A stretch of DNA of 64,000 nt from Mugil cephalus (taxonomy: Eukaryota; Chordata; Actinopteri; Mugiliformes; Mugilidae), in NCBI RefSeq assembly GCF_022458985.1, contig NC_061789.1, positions 7,668,357 through 7,732,356 on the forward strand. Direction: 5' to 3'. Positions 1 to 12,038 of this stretch are shown here, in pieces. Numbering within the stretch: position 1 is the first letter of the stretch; every line of letters starts with the position of its first letter. The translations under genes were made by a program, and so were the position numbers. A model generated the notes under the pieces. That model did no database searches and had not been told where the DNA came from. It saw only the letters and a list, made by a program, of their open reading frames with translations.

Positions 1-36
1 AATGTGTGTTTCTATGCCTCCATGCATGAACGCTCA

Positions 37-72
37 TATATATATATATGTATATATATATACATATATATG
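37..72. repeat. (TA)n microsatellite
   Basis: Alternating TA/ATGTA low-complexity tract. The sequence around it up to about 3250 is non-repetitive, and I see no gene in it. Confidence 0.8.
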
Positions 73-3000
73 TGGAGCACGGATCTGGTTGTTTCATACT
101 CCCGTCTGACCCACATCCTGTAGCGTCAGACGTGCACTTAAAACATATACAGTGATTTGACGTGATGAAGCACAAACGACTGGTTGTTAAAAGGCCAGAA
201 ACAAGGAGAAAACTTAGCGTTGCTTCACTTTTTAACATACAAATTGTCTATTTATTCTGCCATCTGCTCTTTAGCCTTTAGTCTGCCTCCTTCCCTGAGT
301 AATCAGCAAACAGGAAGGAGTGATAAGACACTGTTGACTCACAAAAGTGAGGAATGTGGAGTAAAGGGAGAAGCACACGAAGCTTCAGACGTCTTTTCTC
401 CCCCACCATCATCTTCGCCGGCCTTACATGCCTAACGCACGCTAAATCAACACGAGCTGTGTCGAGTGTCGCATGGGGAAAAGATACAAGCGGCAACAAC
501 AGCGGCGGCGGCTTTGTCTGTCATTTGTCAGAGACCTTACAAGGTGGAGGGCAGCGTGTGTTTGAAACAAAAATACGGCGGCGTATTTACTATCAACAGA
601 GAAAGCCCCGGGGGCCCGGCCTGGGTCCCAGTCCCACACACAAACACAAAAAAGTCGCGCTTTTCTCTCAAGGCTTTTCATTTCCAACGCGAAGCATTAA
701 GAGTTTCTGAGGAAGGCGGGCAGAGCTGGGACTGGAAGTATTCTGGCCTCTCTGTGTCTCATAGTTTGCTCAGCGGCAGGAGCAGCAGCAGCAGCCTCCG
801 CCGCTGGCTTCCCCTGTCTTTTTTTTGCCTTATATGGTCACAAGAGTGGTTGAGTTAGAGAGAGAGACAGCGGGAGACGGGGTGGAGGTGTGGTCTATTG
901 TTTTTGGCGGAAGGGGTGTAGGGTTACGTGCCGTTCTCGGACCTGTCGTCACCTCTTCAGTCACATCCTGGCATGGCTGTGTCTGTGATTAATTCGCGAA
1001 AGTGAATCTTTGAGGCCTTGAGTCCTGGTTACTGATTATTTAAAAAAAAGAAAAAAAGAAAAAAAAAGAAGCAAAGACAGAAGGAGAGAGAGGTGGATCA
1101 TTCACAAAGGTGTCATCATTCGAATCGCAGACATCTCAAAGCTATGCAGGAATGCCTTTCATCCCCGCTCACAACAATTTGTGCATCTGGACCAGTCCCT
1201 CTAACCTGGTTACGTAACGCCAGTGGAATTCCCCCACCTATTGAAAAATCACAGCGATGCTGCTGCTTCTGCTGCCGCTACTGGAGCAAAAACTGCGTGA
1301 ACGTCATGCAGGCGATGAGCTAATTCAAGCCCGGGAAGAGTGCAGATGCAACATGACGAATGATGTGGCCTTAATAAGCAGTGCGAAGGCCCTCACCGCG
1401 AGCTCGGCAATGACTCGCGAGGATGGGAATGTTTTTTTGGGGAGGTTGGCGAGTCGTGAGGTTAAAGGGGATGATGAAAGTTGATGATTGGACGGCTGCT
1501 CTCACGGCAGGTGATGTTGATATAAAGCAGGGGGCTTCTACATTTTTCAGATGTTCTCTATATTAAACTCGGTTTAGTGCTATTTATACATAAACATTAT
1601 TATTATCATGTTGCATTCAGTAGTAAGTCATTTGAGTAACTGGCAACTGGTGTATTGATAGACAAAGAAAATAATTCACAGGTTCAAGTTTTAACTTTAG
1701 TAGAGACAATGAAGTAATTCTGGCCTCAGCGTTAGCTTCTGCTAGCGTCTCTTCTGCTAATAATGCAGCACGTGTCTGGGGTTTCACCTGAGGACTGAAT
1801 AGACTCTCAGGCGATTGTGGAGAACCTGATGGGAGTCGGTGTGTAAAATGCGGCCTTGTGGTTGGCACAACGCCGACGGGGGCGGGGCCTACTCGGTACG
1901 GGAGGCTTAGCCTGACAGGTCTCGGCTAGCGCGGCGCTCTGCTTCGCTGAATAAGTGAAGTGCAGACTGAAAGATAACGTCTCCTGCCTCCATTTATTAC
2001 CTTCACGAAAATATGTTGGACGCATGTTAATGTGTTTTTTTAAGAAAATGAAATTTGTGATGGAAAATTAAATATATGTGTGTATAAAAAATGTCTAATC
2101 AACCAAATATGTTAAAAACCTATGATATAAAAGCATACATGCAACATATGTACATGTGTACAGTCAAAAGATACTTGATGACACGCGATACAACTGATAA
2201 GGGACATAAAAAAAAAATGTTTACACCCAGCGTCCGAAGAAATAATAGTACAAGAAATGGACTCATGAGTTTACTGTTATCAGCGATGACGGTCATTATA
2301 TTACAAGGGAGTGTGTTGGCACAATGAATATTGGGTATGATAAGCTGCATAATATTTATGTGGGAGTGGCTAAGTAGCAAACACAGGGCAGTCCGGCGTG
2401 GGCAAGACGTCAGATTAGAAACACTGAGCTCCACAGATGATAGTGCAATATGGTGGTAGAACATGAATGGACAACGAGAGAGAGAGGAGCTTTGTGAGTA
2501 ATCGTACGCCACCTCACAGCTGATCTGTGCCAACGATGGTGAGAAAGTAAAGTCAACCACTGCTTCTTTGGAACAGGTTCTTTCTCAGAACTTGTCTTGG
2601 CGTCGTTGCTACATCAGTGTCACCTGTAACAACAACAACAACGCTCATCCACGTTATTTTCCTTGGGGCTGAATGAAAGTCGAAATCCTGCCTCATCTTA
2701 CTATTGCACTGTCAATGATTTACCGCCTCCAGTGATAACGCGCTCATTTATTACTTTCTTTTTACCATAGCAACTTTTAAAACAAGCAAAGGCTGACACA
2801 CATTTGGGCCGGAGATAGAGACACGGGCGCCTACGCCGAAGGGTCAGAGTCCGTTCGCCTTTACGAAGGTGGACGTTTGATAGACAAGGAGGCAACAAAC
2901 ATCGTTGATGGAAGTGGTGGTGATTTAGAGCAGAAATAATACGTGGGCAACAGTGCGTGAGTGTTACCTTGATGACAGGGTGGTGATGAGTCACGGCTAC

Positions 3001-3250
3001 ATGTTCAGGCAGAAAGTGCAAATAGACAGGTGGGGGGGGGGGGAGCATAAAACGCTAACGTAGTACAAATAACTCATCTACTTCTCTGGTGAGAAACAAT
3101 TTAAAATCACTCAGATATCAATCTGAAGATTAAATTATTTGAGTGCGGCCAAGACACGCAGAGAACATGACTTAGACGTTGCATCAGTATCATCGGGGAC
3201 AGTGAAGCTCCAACTATTTCACAACAACAGACAAACACACAATTCAACTT
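73..3250. other. Intergenic stretch without a supported gene
   Basis: Several open frames of 70-146 codons occur here on both strands, but they overlap one another and show no recognisable domain or convincing splice-flanked exon. The stretch holds short purine runs near 1040-1075 and a G run near 3032-3041. It lies downstream of the minus-strand txn2 gene. It may contain regulatory DNA or exons of an unseen neighbour, but nothing can be called. Confidence 0.6.
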
Positions 3251-3272
3251 CAGAACATGTTTTTTTGACGCC

Positions 3273-3278
3273 TTTATT
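3273..3278 (-). terminator. txn2: Candidate poly(A) signal of txn2
   Basis: TTTATT on the plus strand reads AATAAA on the minus strand, about 650 bases past the txn2 stop codon. It is the first canonical hexamer I noticed at a plausible 3' UTR distance, and no transcript evidence is available. Confidence 0.4.
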
Positions 3279-3931
3279 ACTCCACTTGTTTCCAGTACAT
3301 AGAGTTTTATTTCAGTAATAAAACTAAATCAGACTCACATTTGCATGTCCTGCTTGACTTCAGTTTCACGGTCTGATATACAGAAATACGCACACGCAAT
3401 CCTCTCTCACATCATTAGGCATAATGGTGTACAGTGACCGTGTGTTTGTGTGTGTGGCTATGCGATGTGTAAAGAAACGGCATCCCCGTGTGGACAAAAC
3501 CAGGAACTACATGTAATACCGTCATCGAGTATTTTTTAAATCCTCTCCGCCGCTAAAACTACACAAGTTCATCCCTCATGTTACACAGTATAAGAGCGTT
3601 GTTGCAGACTTTCACACACCAGCTGTAGCAGTATGAAAAAGATATTCGTCACATTGTTCGAGAAAAATGTCACATGAACTTAAAGGGTAATGGAGGCACA
3701 CCCATCTCTAGACAAAAAAAAATAAGATAAGAGACAGAAGCAATAATGCACAGAAGAAGCAGAGTGTCTAGAGATGGGTGTGAGTGTTTGGAAGCTTGCC
3801 AGCTGAGATTGTGGCAAGATTTTTTGTTTATCAAGCAAAACCGGCTTAGAATTAGCCCAAGTGCTGCAGATGGTGTCAGATTCAAAGAGCACAGCAGCTC
3901 AGTGGTGGATGAGTGTATGTGGACAGCTGGT

Positions 3932-6900
3932 TTACTGCCCAATGATTTTGCTGACGAAACTGTCCAACTCGTCGTCGTTTTTTATCCCCACAAAATGGTC
4001 GACGACGTCGCCCCCCCGCATGGCGATGACGGTCGGAACAGCGGACACCTGAGGGCAGATCACGTGAAAGACGCGTTAATTCCTGGGAGGTTTTTATCAA
4101 AGCTGTAAATCACAACAATAAATTTCTACGATACGGTTCAGAGGAAGTTAAACAGGTCTCACCCCGTATTCGATTGCCAGATCTGTGTGGTCATCTATGT
4201 CGACTTTCGCCATGGCGACGCGGCCTTTCTGTTTCGCTACGGCCTTCTCCAGCCTCGGCCCGAGGATCTTGCAAGGACCGCACCACCTAAAAACAACACA
4301 ACCAGAAGAGTCAGTGAATAGTACACAAGGCTGGGGGGGGGGGTATACCGGCTTATTCATTTCAGACCGGAAGACTTTCAACGTAGCGCTTCTAAACGCG
4401 GTGAAGGTGGAAAGGTCCAAAAAACGAAGCGGCAGAACAATTACACTTGTGCAGTTGTATAGGTTTTTTTTTTTGGGTGTCCCGGCGTCCCTGATTTCCG
4501 GGGACAGTCCCCATTTTCGGTGACCTGTCCCCCGGCTAAGGCCGTCCCCGAAAATGGCCCCAATTTTAGCTTTTTATGAATGAGGAAAAAAAGGTTGCTC
4601 CTAGACTATAGTTATTACGGTAACCGATCTCACCGCTATTGACATTAAAGATATTAGCAGCTTAAATATGTTTAAATATGAATAAATATGTCAAAATAAA
4701 TTAAACTGTAATTGCCCTGTCACTTAATTTCATATTGATAATATTTAATTATTTTTTCTTTATCTCCGAGCTGTAAATGTTCCCAGATTTCCACATTAGC
4801 ATGCATTGTTAAAACCTGTTTCACGACTAGTGTGGGATTATTCTACAATATTTATCATCATCACAGTAAAATAATCCATCCTTAATCAATCTACTGCATT
4901 AATTCCTCTCTCAACTTGTCATGAACACTGTAATATACACTTTTTTAATAGTACAATAAAATAAAAACGCTACTGACTCAACTTTAGAAGATTAATAAGC
5001 TATAATACATATGACATTTGCTGCCATCAACTGTGGTCGTGATCATAAGACCAACTCCCTCTTGTGACAACCACGTCCTTGTGAGCGAACATTTTTATTA
5101 ATATCCAAGTTCTTAAGTCATGTTTGCTGCCGCTGCTACAGAGTTGGATATTACATTTCTAAAATACGTCTGAGGAAATCCCCAACAACCTCGTCCTTTC
5201 ATTATGTCTTTCCATTTCCTACCCGGTCGTTAGTCTGCTGAACTCTAGACGTCTCTCGACTTACCCTTGATTTTCCTACTTGAAAGCAATACACTTTGTG
5301 TTCTCGACTTCCCTTGTGGTAACTAAAAGCTCACAAGTGTCATTCGAAGGCCCGATAGTCATCTAGAAACCACACATCTATCACCACCTCTGTCAGGATC
5401 TGTCATTATCGAGCATCATGGTCCTAACAGGTGACGACAACCATCACAGATCTAATAATAAACTGTATTGTAGCCTGGATGCCAGAACAACTACCTCACT
5501 CATGGAGTCGTGGAGTTGAAATTGTCATATTTTTTGTGTGTTTTTACTCTGAACCCCATAATAAAATTAAAAAACAAGCGCGTCAGATTCATATCCTGAT
5601 AACGAATAGAGAGTCCAGCTGCACTGGACTATGTGGAAACAGGAACAATTGTGGCTCCGCTGTTATTGATTTTCAGTCATTAAATATAATAAATATGATA
5701 TGAATATGATCTCATGGAGCGTCTCTGTGTATCTGTAGCTCATTCACGAAAAATGCAAATATTTTACAAACAACTTTTTAACACAATTAGATCATTTCTC
5801 AGAGGTTTGGTCTAGAGCTTAAGTATAAATAAACAGCAGATTGTTAGAATAAAGCAGAATGACGTTTACTCTGTTGTCTTTAGCCGACAAATAACTGTCT
5901 CGCTTGGTTGGAGGTAAAAAACAGATTTATTTCCTCATTACTTGTTATTATTAGGAAAATACCAGCAACTAAACTGCCAATATATAAACATCTGTCTTTT
6001 AGTTCTGATGGACAAATAATGTCATTTATAGAGTCGTGCTGATATGGGACAACCTGCCCGGAAGTATCATACAACAAAACAACAAATATTGTTCTTTAAA
6101 ACGTCTCTTTGTGTGTCTGCTAATGTTTAACTGAGGCTACTGTGTAAATCTAAATGGTTTTATGAGATCGAAACTATGAACGTAACATCCTGGAATCACT
6201 TCTAATGTCAGTAAATATATAACTGACCATCTGACCATTTATGAATTATACTAAGAAATACATTCTGGTGTTAGTGACGCTTTATATAACGTCACACTAT
6301 GACACTTTGGATCCGCACTGATAAACTGTGGGACTGAGACACTTTAAAATGTCTATATATCTCATATCTGTACAGAAATGCTGTATATTCCAGGTAAATA
6401 GGACTGTAAATTAGACTGTATATTTTTTTGTAATTCTAACTTACGACCTCATTCTATTTTAGTTTTTTAAGACTATTTTATTTTTATTTTTGACTCTTAT
6501 TCCTATGTCTATGTCTGGTTCACGTACGTTCTTTGTTATCCTTGGACAAAACAATTTCCCTGTGTTGATCAATAAAGTTATTTTTATTACTAACTGGAAC
6601 TGTTTATTGTTGTGAGGTGTTTTATTACTAGTTTTTGTGTCGTTTTGTTGTGTTGTGAGGTGTTTTTTACTAGTTTTTGTGTCGTTTTGTTGTGTTGTGA
6701 GTTGTGCTTTGGGTAATTGAGTAGTTTAGCAGTGTGAAGATAACTGTGTTGGGCGTGGACTCCAGGAAGAATAGCGACGGCCTCAGCCAAAGCTAATGGA
6801 GATCCAGATAAATGAGATGGAAACGTTTGCGGTCGCGCTGATGCAGGTCAGATATTTGAGATTCTCCCACTCGGCAAATAAAATTCTTGCCTCCTAATGT

Positions 6901-8082
6901 CACATGTGAAAAAAGGCCGGTGGGTTAAAATAGAACTCAAGGGACAGATCATGTAAAAGCCGTGAGGATGATGAGGGCCTCTCTATAGGACACTGTATAC
7001 TCTACACCAGGGGCGTCAAACTCATTTTAGTTCAGGGGCCACATACAGCCCAAGTTGACCTCAAGGGGGCGGGGCCTGTTACCCAATAGCTTATTACCTG
7101 GTAAATAAAGACAACTCCAAATGTTTCCCTTTGCTTTAGTGCAAAAAAAAGTGCAGCTATATGCAATGAACAATTGTGAAATTTCTTATTTTGTCAAAAA
7201 TTTTCAGCTAATTTCTTCAGTGTAATTTTTGCAAATTCATCCCACGGGCCAGATTGGACCCTCTGGCGGGCTGGTTTTGGCCCCCGGGCCTTATGTTTGA
7301 CACCCCTGCTCTACACAGTGGTTGTTGTGTAACTGCATGTTACTTGAGTATTTCAGGTCCAGGGTTTAGCCGTGTACGTGTAAATATATTTTTAATAACA
7401 CACATTCCAGCCAATGAAGAGACAGCTGCAAAACGAATTATTTCCCCAAAGGTGAGTGTGATCTTCAAACAACGGATATTTTGACTGAACTGTGCAGACG
7501 GAACCTTGACACCGAGGACTGAACTAGACTGGAAGATGTTCGTAACCTACAATCATTAAAAGTCTTTTCAATGTCGCCGATTAATCAAATCTCAGATTTT
7601 TCTCAAACTCGATTTATTTGTTCTTAAGAACTTATGTGAGACTAGAAGGTCGGGCTGGACCGTAGGACACTAAGGGCCAGTTTCTTGTCTTAAGGGAACA
7701 ATGAGAAAACGACTAATTTTGGCTGCTTTTTAACATCAGTTCATATAACCACAACCTCCTCCGAATAAACCGTCCCACCCGGCTGCACTCACTGGGCATG
7801 GAAGTCGATTAGCACGGGCAGCTCGCTGTTGATGACCCGTTCTGTGAAGTCCTCGTTGTCCTGAACGTTGAAGGAGACTTCCCGGCGGGACGTGTGAGGG
7901 AGGGCGCGAGGCAAAGTGCGTGAGGGGGAGAGGAAGGAGACCCGGGTCGTGGCCGACTGAAGGGAGGTGGAAAAAGAAGACGACGCTGTGGTGGTGGCGG
8001 CGGTGGTGGATGTCGGGGGGAGGCGGCGAATATCTTTCACGGAGAACGTCCAGATTCTACGCACCAGCAGCCTGTGAGCCAT
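3932..8082 (-). CDS. txn2: Thioredoxin 2, mitochondrial
   Basis: Mitochondrial thioredoxin that reduces protein disulfides and supplies peroxiredoxin 3 in the matrix. Three coding exons read on the minus strand: 8082-7793, 4286-4163 and 4048-3932. Joined at GT-AG sites they give 531 nt, 176 residues, close to the usual length of about 166. Residues 1-70 form a basic, Ser/Thr/Arg-rich targeting presequence with no acidic run. The thioredoxin fold follows with the active site WCGPCK at about residue 98, split from the first coding exon right before the Trp. The blocks [16 protein letters not shown] and [10 protein letters not shown] contain the cis-proline, and the protein ends SKIIGQ. The start is the Met of MAHRLLVRR, placed immediately after the splice acceptor; an upstream in-frame Met lies in intron sequence. 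A non-coding first exon lies near 9977-10080. Confidence 0.96.
4455..4565. repeat. GC-rich palindromic-looking repeat fragment in txn2 intron
   Basis: A short block with repeated GGGGAC/GTCCCC and CCATTTTCGG/CCGAAAATGG motifs that can pair with each other, set in an otherwise AT-rich intron. It looks like a transposon-derived fragment, but I cannot name a family. The rest of this intron up to 6500 shows nothing else recognisable. Confidence 0.35.
6530..6595 (+). repeat. LINE-like 3' tail remnant
   Basis: The phrase ending in ATCAATAAAGTTATTTTTATTA resembles the 3' tails common to many fish non-LTR retrotransposons (AATTTCCC...GATCAATAAAG plus a short tandem tail). Only the tail is recognisable, with no reverse transcriptase frame beside it. 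The family assignment comes from memory of such tails. Confidence 0.45.
6603..6712. repeat. Two-copy minisatellite, unit about 50 bp
   Basis: A unit with GTTGTGAGGTGTTTT, then TACTAGTTTTTGTGTCGTTTTGT, occurs twice almost unchanged, with a third partial start. It lies in the long txn2 intron. Confidence 0.7.
7008..7308. mobile_element. Non-autonomous hAT transposon (MITE), 301 bp
   Basis: The element has terminal inverted repeats CAGGGGCGTCAAAC at the left and GTTTGACACCCCTG at the right, one mismatch over 14 bases. It is flanked by a perfect 8-bp target duplication, CTCTACAC, at 7000-7007 and 7309-7316. An 8-bp duplication and a CAGGGG terminus are typical of hAT elements. The interior is GC-rich near both ends (GGGCCACAT, GGCCCCCGGGCC) and has no coding capacity. 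The intact duplication argues for a fairly recent insertion into the txn2 intron. Confidence 0.9.
7793..8082 (-). other. txn2: First coding exon of txn2 (targeting presequence)
   Basis: This 290-base exon encodes the mitochondrial presequence and the start of the thioredoxin fold up to the codon split before WCGPC. A CCG/CCA/TCG-rich run encodes a Thr/Ala/Ser tract near residues 25-40. An AAAT tetranucleotide repeat lies directly upstream at 8088-8110, within 30 bases of the splice acceptor. Confidence 0.9.
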
Positions 8083-8439
8083 CTGGAACAAATAAATAAA
8101 TAAATAAATTCATTTATAGAGCAGGCACACAAACTGGTTTAAACAAGATTCTCCAAGTCTCTGCTACAGTTAAAATTACGCAAGCTTAGAAATCAATCTT
8201 AACAAACTGCTGGTCTTAATCCAATTTGAAACGAAAGTGATGTAACTACTTTACGCTCCTACTCCCTCTAGTGGACACTGTGAGGCTTTATTTCAGAGAA
8301 ATGTGCAGCAGTGATGAGAAACTAGTTTCTGAACACGTTTAAACTTTCCAAGTCAAGGAAATTGCAGGAACATCATTAGGTAGGAATTAGCTTTGTGTGA
8401 AAATCTCTCAGTGAACCACATGTCTTGTCTCAGACAATA

Positions 8440-8884
8440 TAAACCGACCAGCCATGACGTTATGTTCCTCTGAGGAAACCTGGGTCTTGGCATTTATACG
8501 AACCACCACCTGAATAGTTCAGACCAATCACCCCTTCCAGTTCTGACGCTCATGTTGACTGGTCTGCGTCTACAAACTGTGATGCTCTATGTGCTCTGAC
8601 ACATTTCTGTCAGAACCAGATTTCAGCAATTTGAGGTACAGTAGATCAGACCAGAGGAGCCGGTGAGACCACGACTCTGCTTCACCTCTTTTCCTTTCTT
8701 TGGACCACTTTTGTTACAGGTACTACAGACTGCCAGGTAGACCAGGCATTTTTGGACATGCGCTGATCCAGTCACTTAGTCTTGGAAAATCCGCCCACTG
8801 ACAGGTGTCCCAATAACAAGTTAATCAGTGGTAATCACCTTTGACAGTGACCTGTAGGTCAGCGTGTTAGGGCTGATCGGTGTA
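8440..8884. mobile_element. Deleted, rearranged Tc1/mariner relic
   Basis: The ends are TAAACCGACCAGCCATGACG at the left and the complement of TACACCGATCAGCCCTAACA at the right. They form imperfect inverted repeats bounded by TA, the mariner target site. The interior has phrases I recognise from fish Tc1 transposase genes (GGAAACCTGGGTCTTGGCAT; CAGCAATTTGAGGTACAGTAG). They appear to come from opposite strands, so this is an internally rearranged, short derivative. No open transposase frame remains. Confidence 0.7.
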
Positions 8885-9976
8885 GCCGTGAACTTGACAA
8901 GAAGAGGAAGAACAACTTTATCTTGTTTTTCAGCAGCTTATAGAGACTTAAACTTTTTTTTTTTTTTTTGCTTTAATTGCAACTTTGTTGACTTTCAAAA
9001 TTGTATTTCTAATTAGCAAACATCATATGTGTAATTCATCACACAATTCAAACAGGACTTTATGTCTTTATGACTACTGTCTCTCACCGGGTCCATTTTT
9101 ACCAAAACAAGTCCCATGATGTCCACTGAAAGACGCAGAGGACTGTTGTTGTCTCTAATAATGTCAGGTATGTTACAAGTTGTCAACCATGACAGGAATT
9201 TAGATGAATAATAAACTGCAACAAATCATGACAATTACTTTTAAAACAAAAACACCAAATTTAGAGATTAGACATCAATATTTACAGACTTTTGTTTGAA
9301 AAAAAGAAAAAATGAACAAGTAGTTGGTGATCAAAAAATTAAATTCTGTTGTTTAACCAAACGATGATTCTGACTGAGCTCTGAAAACTATTAAAAAATC
9401 TTCTGATTAATTGATAAAAAAAACATAATGTGCTCAGTTTCATCACTGATAATCAATTAAAGTCACCAAGATGCTCGCATTGTATTCTCAGCCAATTAAA
9501 GAAGTTAGTTTACAAGTCAATTGTTTTACATTTGTAAACATTATTTACGAAATGTCAAACCAACGTTTGCTTTTATTTTAACTATCATTTATTTAGATTT
9601 AAATGTGTAAATTGCATTAGCACGCGGTGCCATTGTTGACGCGGCTATGTTGCTCAACTGTTAAAAAAAATGTCAAGATGAGGAAACGACAAAGCTTCAG
9701 GTGTTGAGACATGAATAATATTTGATAAACTTTGTAATTTTCTTTAGCTTCATCTACCGGCCGCTCGCTTCCTCCATTAATCTATGTTACGTATGACTTT
9801 GCCCTCTTCGTCCTCCTCCTCCTCCTCTTCCTCTTCCTCTTCCTCCTCGTAACCAACGACAACCTCTTCTTCTGGTTGTAAAAACTCGCCACCCGGACGG
9901 TTTCACGGCACAACCTTAAACTATCAGACAAAACCAACACCTGCCAATTAAATCTATAAGGAGTGTTTTCTGAGCT
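8885..9976. other. Remainder of txn2 intron 1
   Basis: AT-rich intron sequence with a T run near 8957 and a TCC/TCT trinucleotide stretch at 9808-9850. I saw no ORF, RNA gene or further transposon here. Confidence 0.6.
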
Positions 9977-10110
9977 TACCTTGATTGTTTAGCTCGCGAC
10001 GTGCTCCTGGCCTCGCGGACCAATGAAGTGCTTCCGTTTTAGTTCACGCAGCTATTTCTCGCCTCTCAGCGGAGCAGCGCTCCGAGCGCCGCCCCCTTCA
10101 GGTCGGAAGA
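9977..10110 (-). promoter_or_regulatory. txn2: Non-coding first exon and CpG-rich promoter of txn2
   Basis: On the minus strand a donor (CAATCAAG|GTAAGCTC) ends at 9977-9980. Upstream of it lies CpG-rich DNA (CTCGCGACGTGC, GAGCGCCGCCCCC) with no TATA box, as expected for a housekeeping gene. The exon joins to the coding exon acceptor at 8083. The transcription start is inferred. Confidence 0.6.
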
Positions 10111-11114
10111 GGAACTGCAGGATGGGATGTTTGTGAGTGAGTTTGTGTGTGTAAGTGTGAGTATTTAGAAAGCACATTTAAACACAACAAACGTGGATCA
10201 ATTTGCTGTAAAAAGGAAAAAAACAAGAAAAAAAAAGACCAGATAAACTAAAACGTGAAAAAATATATAAAGACAAAAACAAAAACAAGGAAGATGCAAC
10301 TGGACTGATACTACATAATGTTACTGACTGATGCAGTATATGACTGGATGTTTTTTTGTACAGATAAGAACTATTGCAGTTTCCACTCATGACGTGCATC
10401 CAACCAACATCACATTATCCTAATATTTACTTCACAGACGTGAGTGTGTTGTCAAACTTCTCTTCCAACTCTTAATAAGGGGGAAACTTTGTACCAAACC
10501 ATACTACATACCAAACCACTGGATTTCTCTACAATATGGCCAGGGAGATATCATGTTATAGAACAAGTTCTGCATTTTATTTATTTTTTTGAAATCTGAG
10601 AATAAATAAATAAGATGACTAACATCTCTTGTGCTCCACTCACTGTTAATTCATATTTTATCGAGTTGGAACGGCATTGGCCGGTGCCTTTCATGTCCAA
10701 GAGGGCAAAGGGATGAAAGGGAGAGAAGGTGGGTGGACTGTTTGGAAGAAGAGACTGGTGTCGTCCGAAGCTCGGTGTAAAAAGTCAAACTGAAGGAGAC
10801 ACTGCAGAGAGAGGATTGCGGACAGACGGGAGGAAATATTCCACATGAGCGAGAATAAAGTCAGTGCTGTAAACCGTCGCGTCCAGGAGCCGACGATGGA
10901 CCGGAGGATTTTTTTTTTTAAGTCTGCAATGAGAGGTTGAGTGGTTGTTGTCACGGCAACCGCAAGCTTCCACTTGTAAGGATGAAGAGTGAGGCTCATT
11001 TAGTGTTTTATGGCTGATGTGTTCATGTTCTACCCTTCACTTCTGTTCTATTTTGGCTCATTTTACAAAGGCAAAAGTTAAACTACCTCCCTCCCCTTGG
11101 ATATTTTACTGAGG

Positions 11115-12038
11115 ATGGACGGGAGCACAGAAGCGAAAGTTGGACCTTCGAGACCCTCTTCGACTCTTCGACCTCCGCCGCTGTTCAGGAGCGTCGGACC
11201 GCCCGGGCTCTTGGCCAGCCTTCCCCCGCACCGGCGGCTCCGCTCTTTATTCTGCAGATCCAGAGCCGTGCTGCCTGCAAACGCACACGCCACTGAAGCT
11301 TCGGACGCCTTCACAAACATACAAACAGCGCATCACGCTCACGTGCGTTCGCTGCGTTGCAACGACGGACGTGCAGAGGACGTCCAGCGTGGTACAGTGG
11401 ACTCTGATCTACGGAGGACGGCCACGTCGAAATCAGGGGTTTCAACACACACGTGGGGCCTTGTTTCGAAATGCCCTCATGCACAAAACAAACAGCAGGA
11501 GCTGTTTTCTGATCCGCGTCCATCTGCAGCAATCAATGAGAGGCTCAGAGGCAGAGAGGCCAGGCTGGTGACACCTCTTCAGACATCAGAGGACCCTGCG
11601 ATCAAAGAAAAACAGCAGCAAAGGAGGAGGAAGAGGAGCTACAGGGTGGACTGTGCAGGGAAACAGAAATACGTAGTGCCATTATTCACTGAGGAAGAGG
11701 AGGACGCCAGGCTCTGTGAGTGGTTGCAGAGTCTGGGTATGGCAGGGAGCGAAGGGAAGGACGCGGCCAGCGCAAACAACCAGCAGCGGCTATTTGTGTC
11801 CAGGTGCAGGGGGCGGACGAGGAGGCCAGACACGGCGGCAGGCCACAGGAGAGACAGACGCCCCCACTTCCTGCCTCCCATCAATCAGCCGGACTCCCTC
11901 CTGCACGTGCCCCTCCTGCTTCCTGAAAACTCCCCCCCTCCGTCACCTTGCGCCTTCTCAGGTGCCCCCGTCCGGTCCGTGCATGTGCCGCCGCAGCAGC
12001 CGCTCTCACGGAGGGAAAAAGTGAAGAGAGACCAGTGA
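11115..12038 (+). CDS. Single-exon ORF of unknown function, 307 residues
   Basis: I do not recognise this protein. The frame opens at an ATG in good context (A at -3, G at +4) and runs 307 codons to TGA. The product is very basic and low in hydrophobics. It has a Pro/Arg-rich N-terminus, a basic cluster (KEKQQQRRRKRSYR) near residue 180 and an acidic patch (TEEEEDARLCEWLQSLGM) near 205-222. A Pro-rich tail contains HFLPPINQP and PPPSPCAF. No signal peptide or membrane segment is seen. The surrounding DNA is GC-richer than the flanks, and overlapping frames on both strands are also partly open, which weakens the case. The acidic WLQSLGM block and HFLPPINQP motif look protein-like. It could be a real lineage-specific gene or a chance frame in CpG-rich DNA. 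Confidence 0.4.
   Translation: MDGSTEAKVGPSRPSSTLRPPPLFRSVGPPGLLASLPPHRRLRSLFCRSRAVLPANAHATEASDAFTNIQTAHHAHVRSLRCNDGRAEDVQRGTVDSDLRRTATSKSGVSTHTWGLVSKCPHAQNKQQELFSDPRPSAAINERLRGREARLVTPLQTSEDPAIKEKQQQRRRKRSYRVDCAGKQKYVVPLFTEEEEDARLCEWLQSLGMAGSEGKDAASANNQQRLFVSRCRGRTRRPDTAAGHRRDRRPHFLPPINQPDSLLHVPLLLPENSPPPSPCAFSGAPVRSVHVPPQQPLSRREKVKRDQ

Noticed and set aside
354-858. Frames of 118 and 130 codons near the left edge
   Set aside because: No homology is recognised, they overlap each other and antisense frames, and they lack splice-flanked structure.
7008-7308. Internal 76-codon frame at the right end of the MITE
   Set aside because: It crosses the element boundary into flanking intron and has no domain.
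11097-11114. TTG start for the orphan ORF
   Set aside because: A non-ATG start in a vertebrate nuclear gene needs evidence; the ATG at 11115 has good context.
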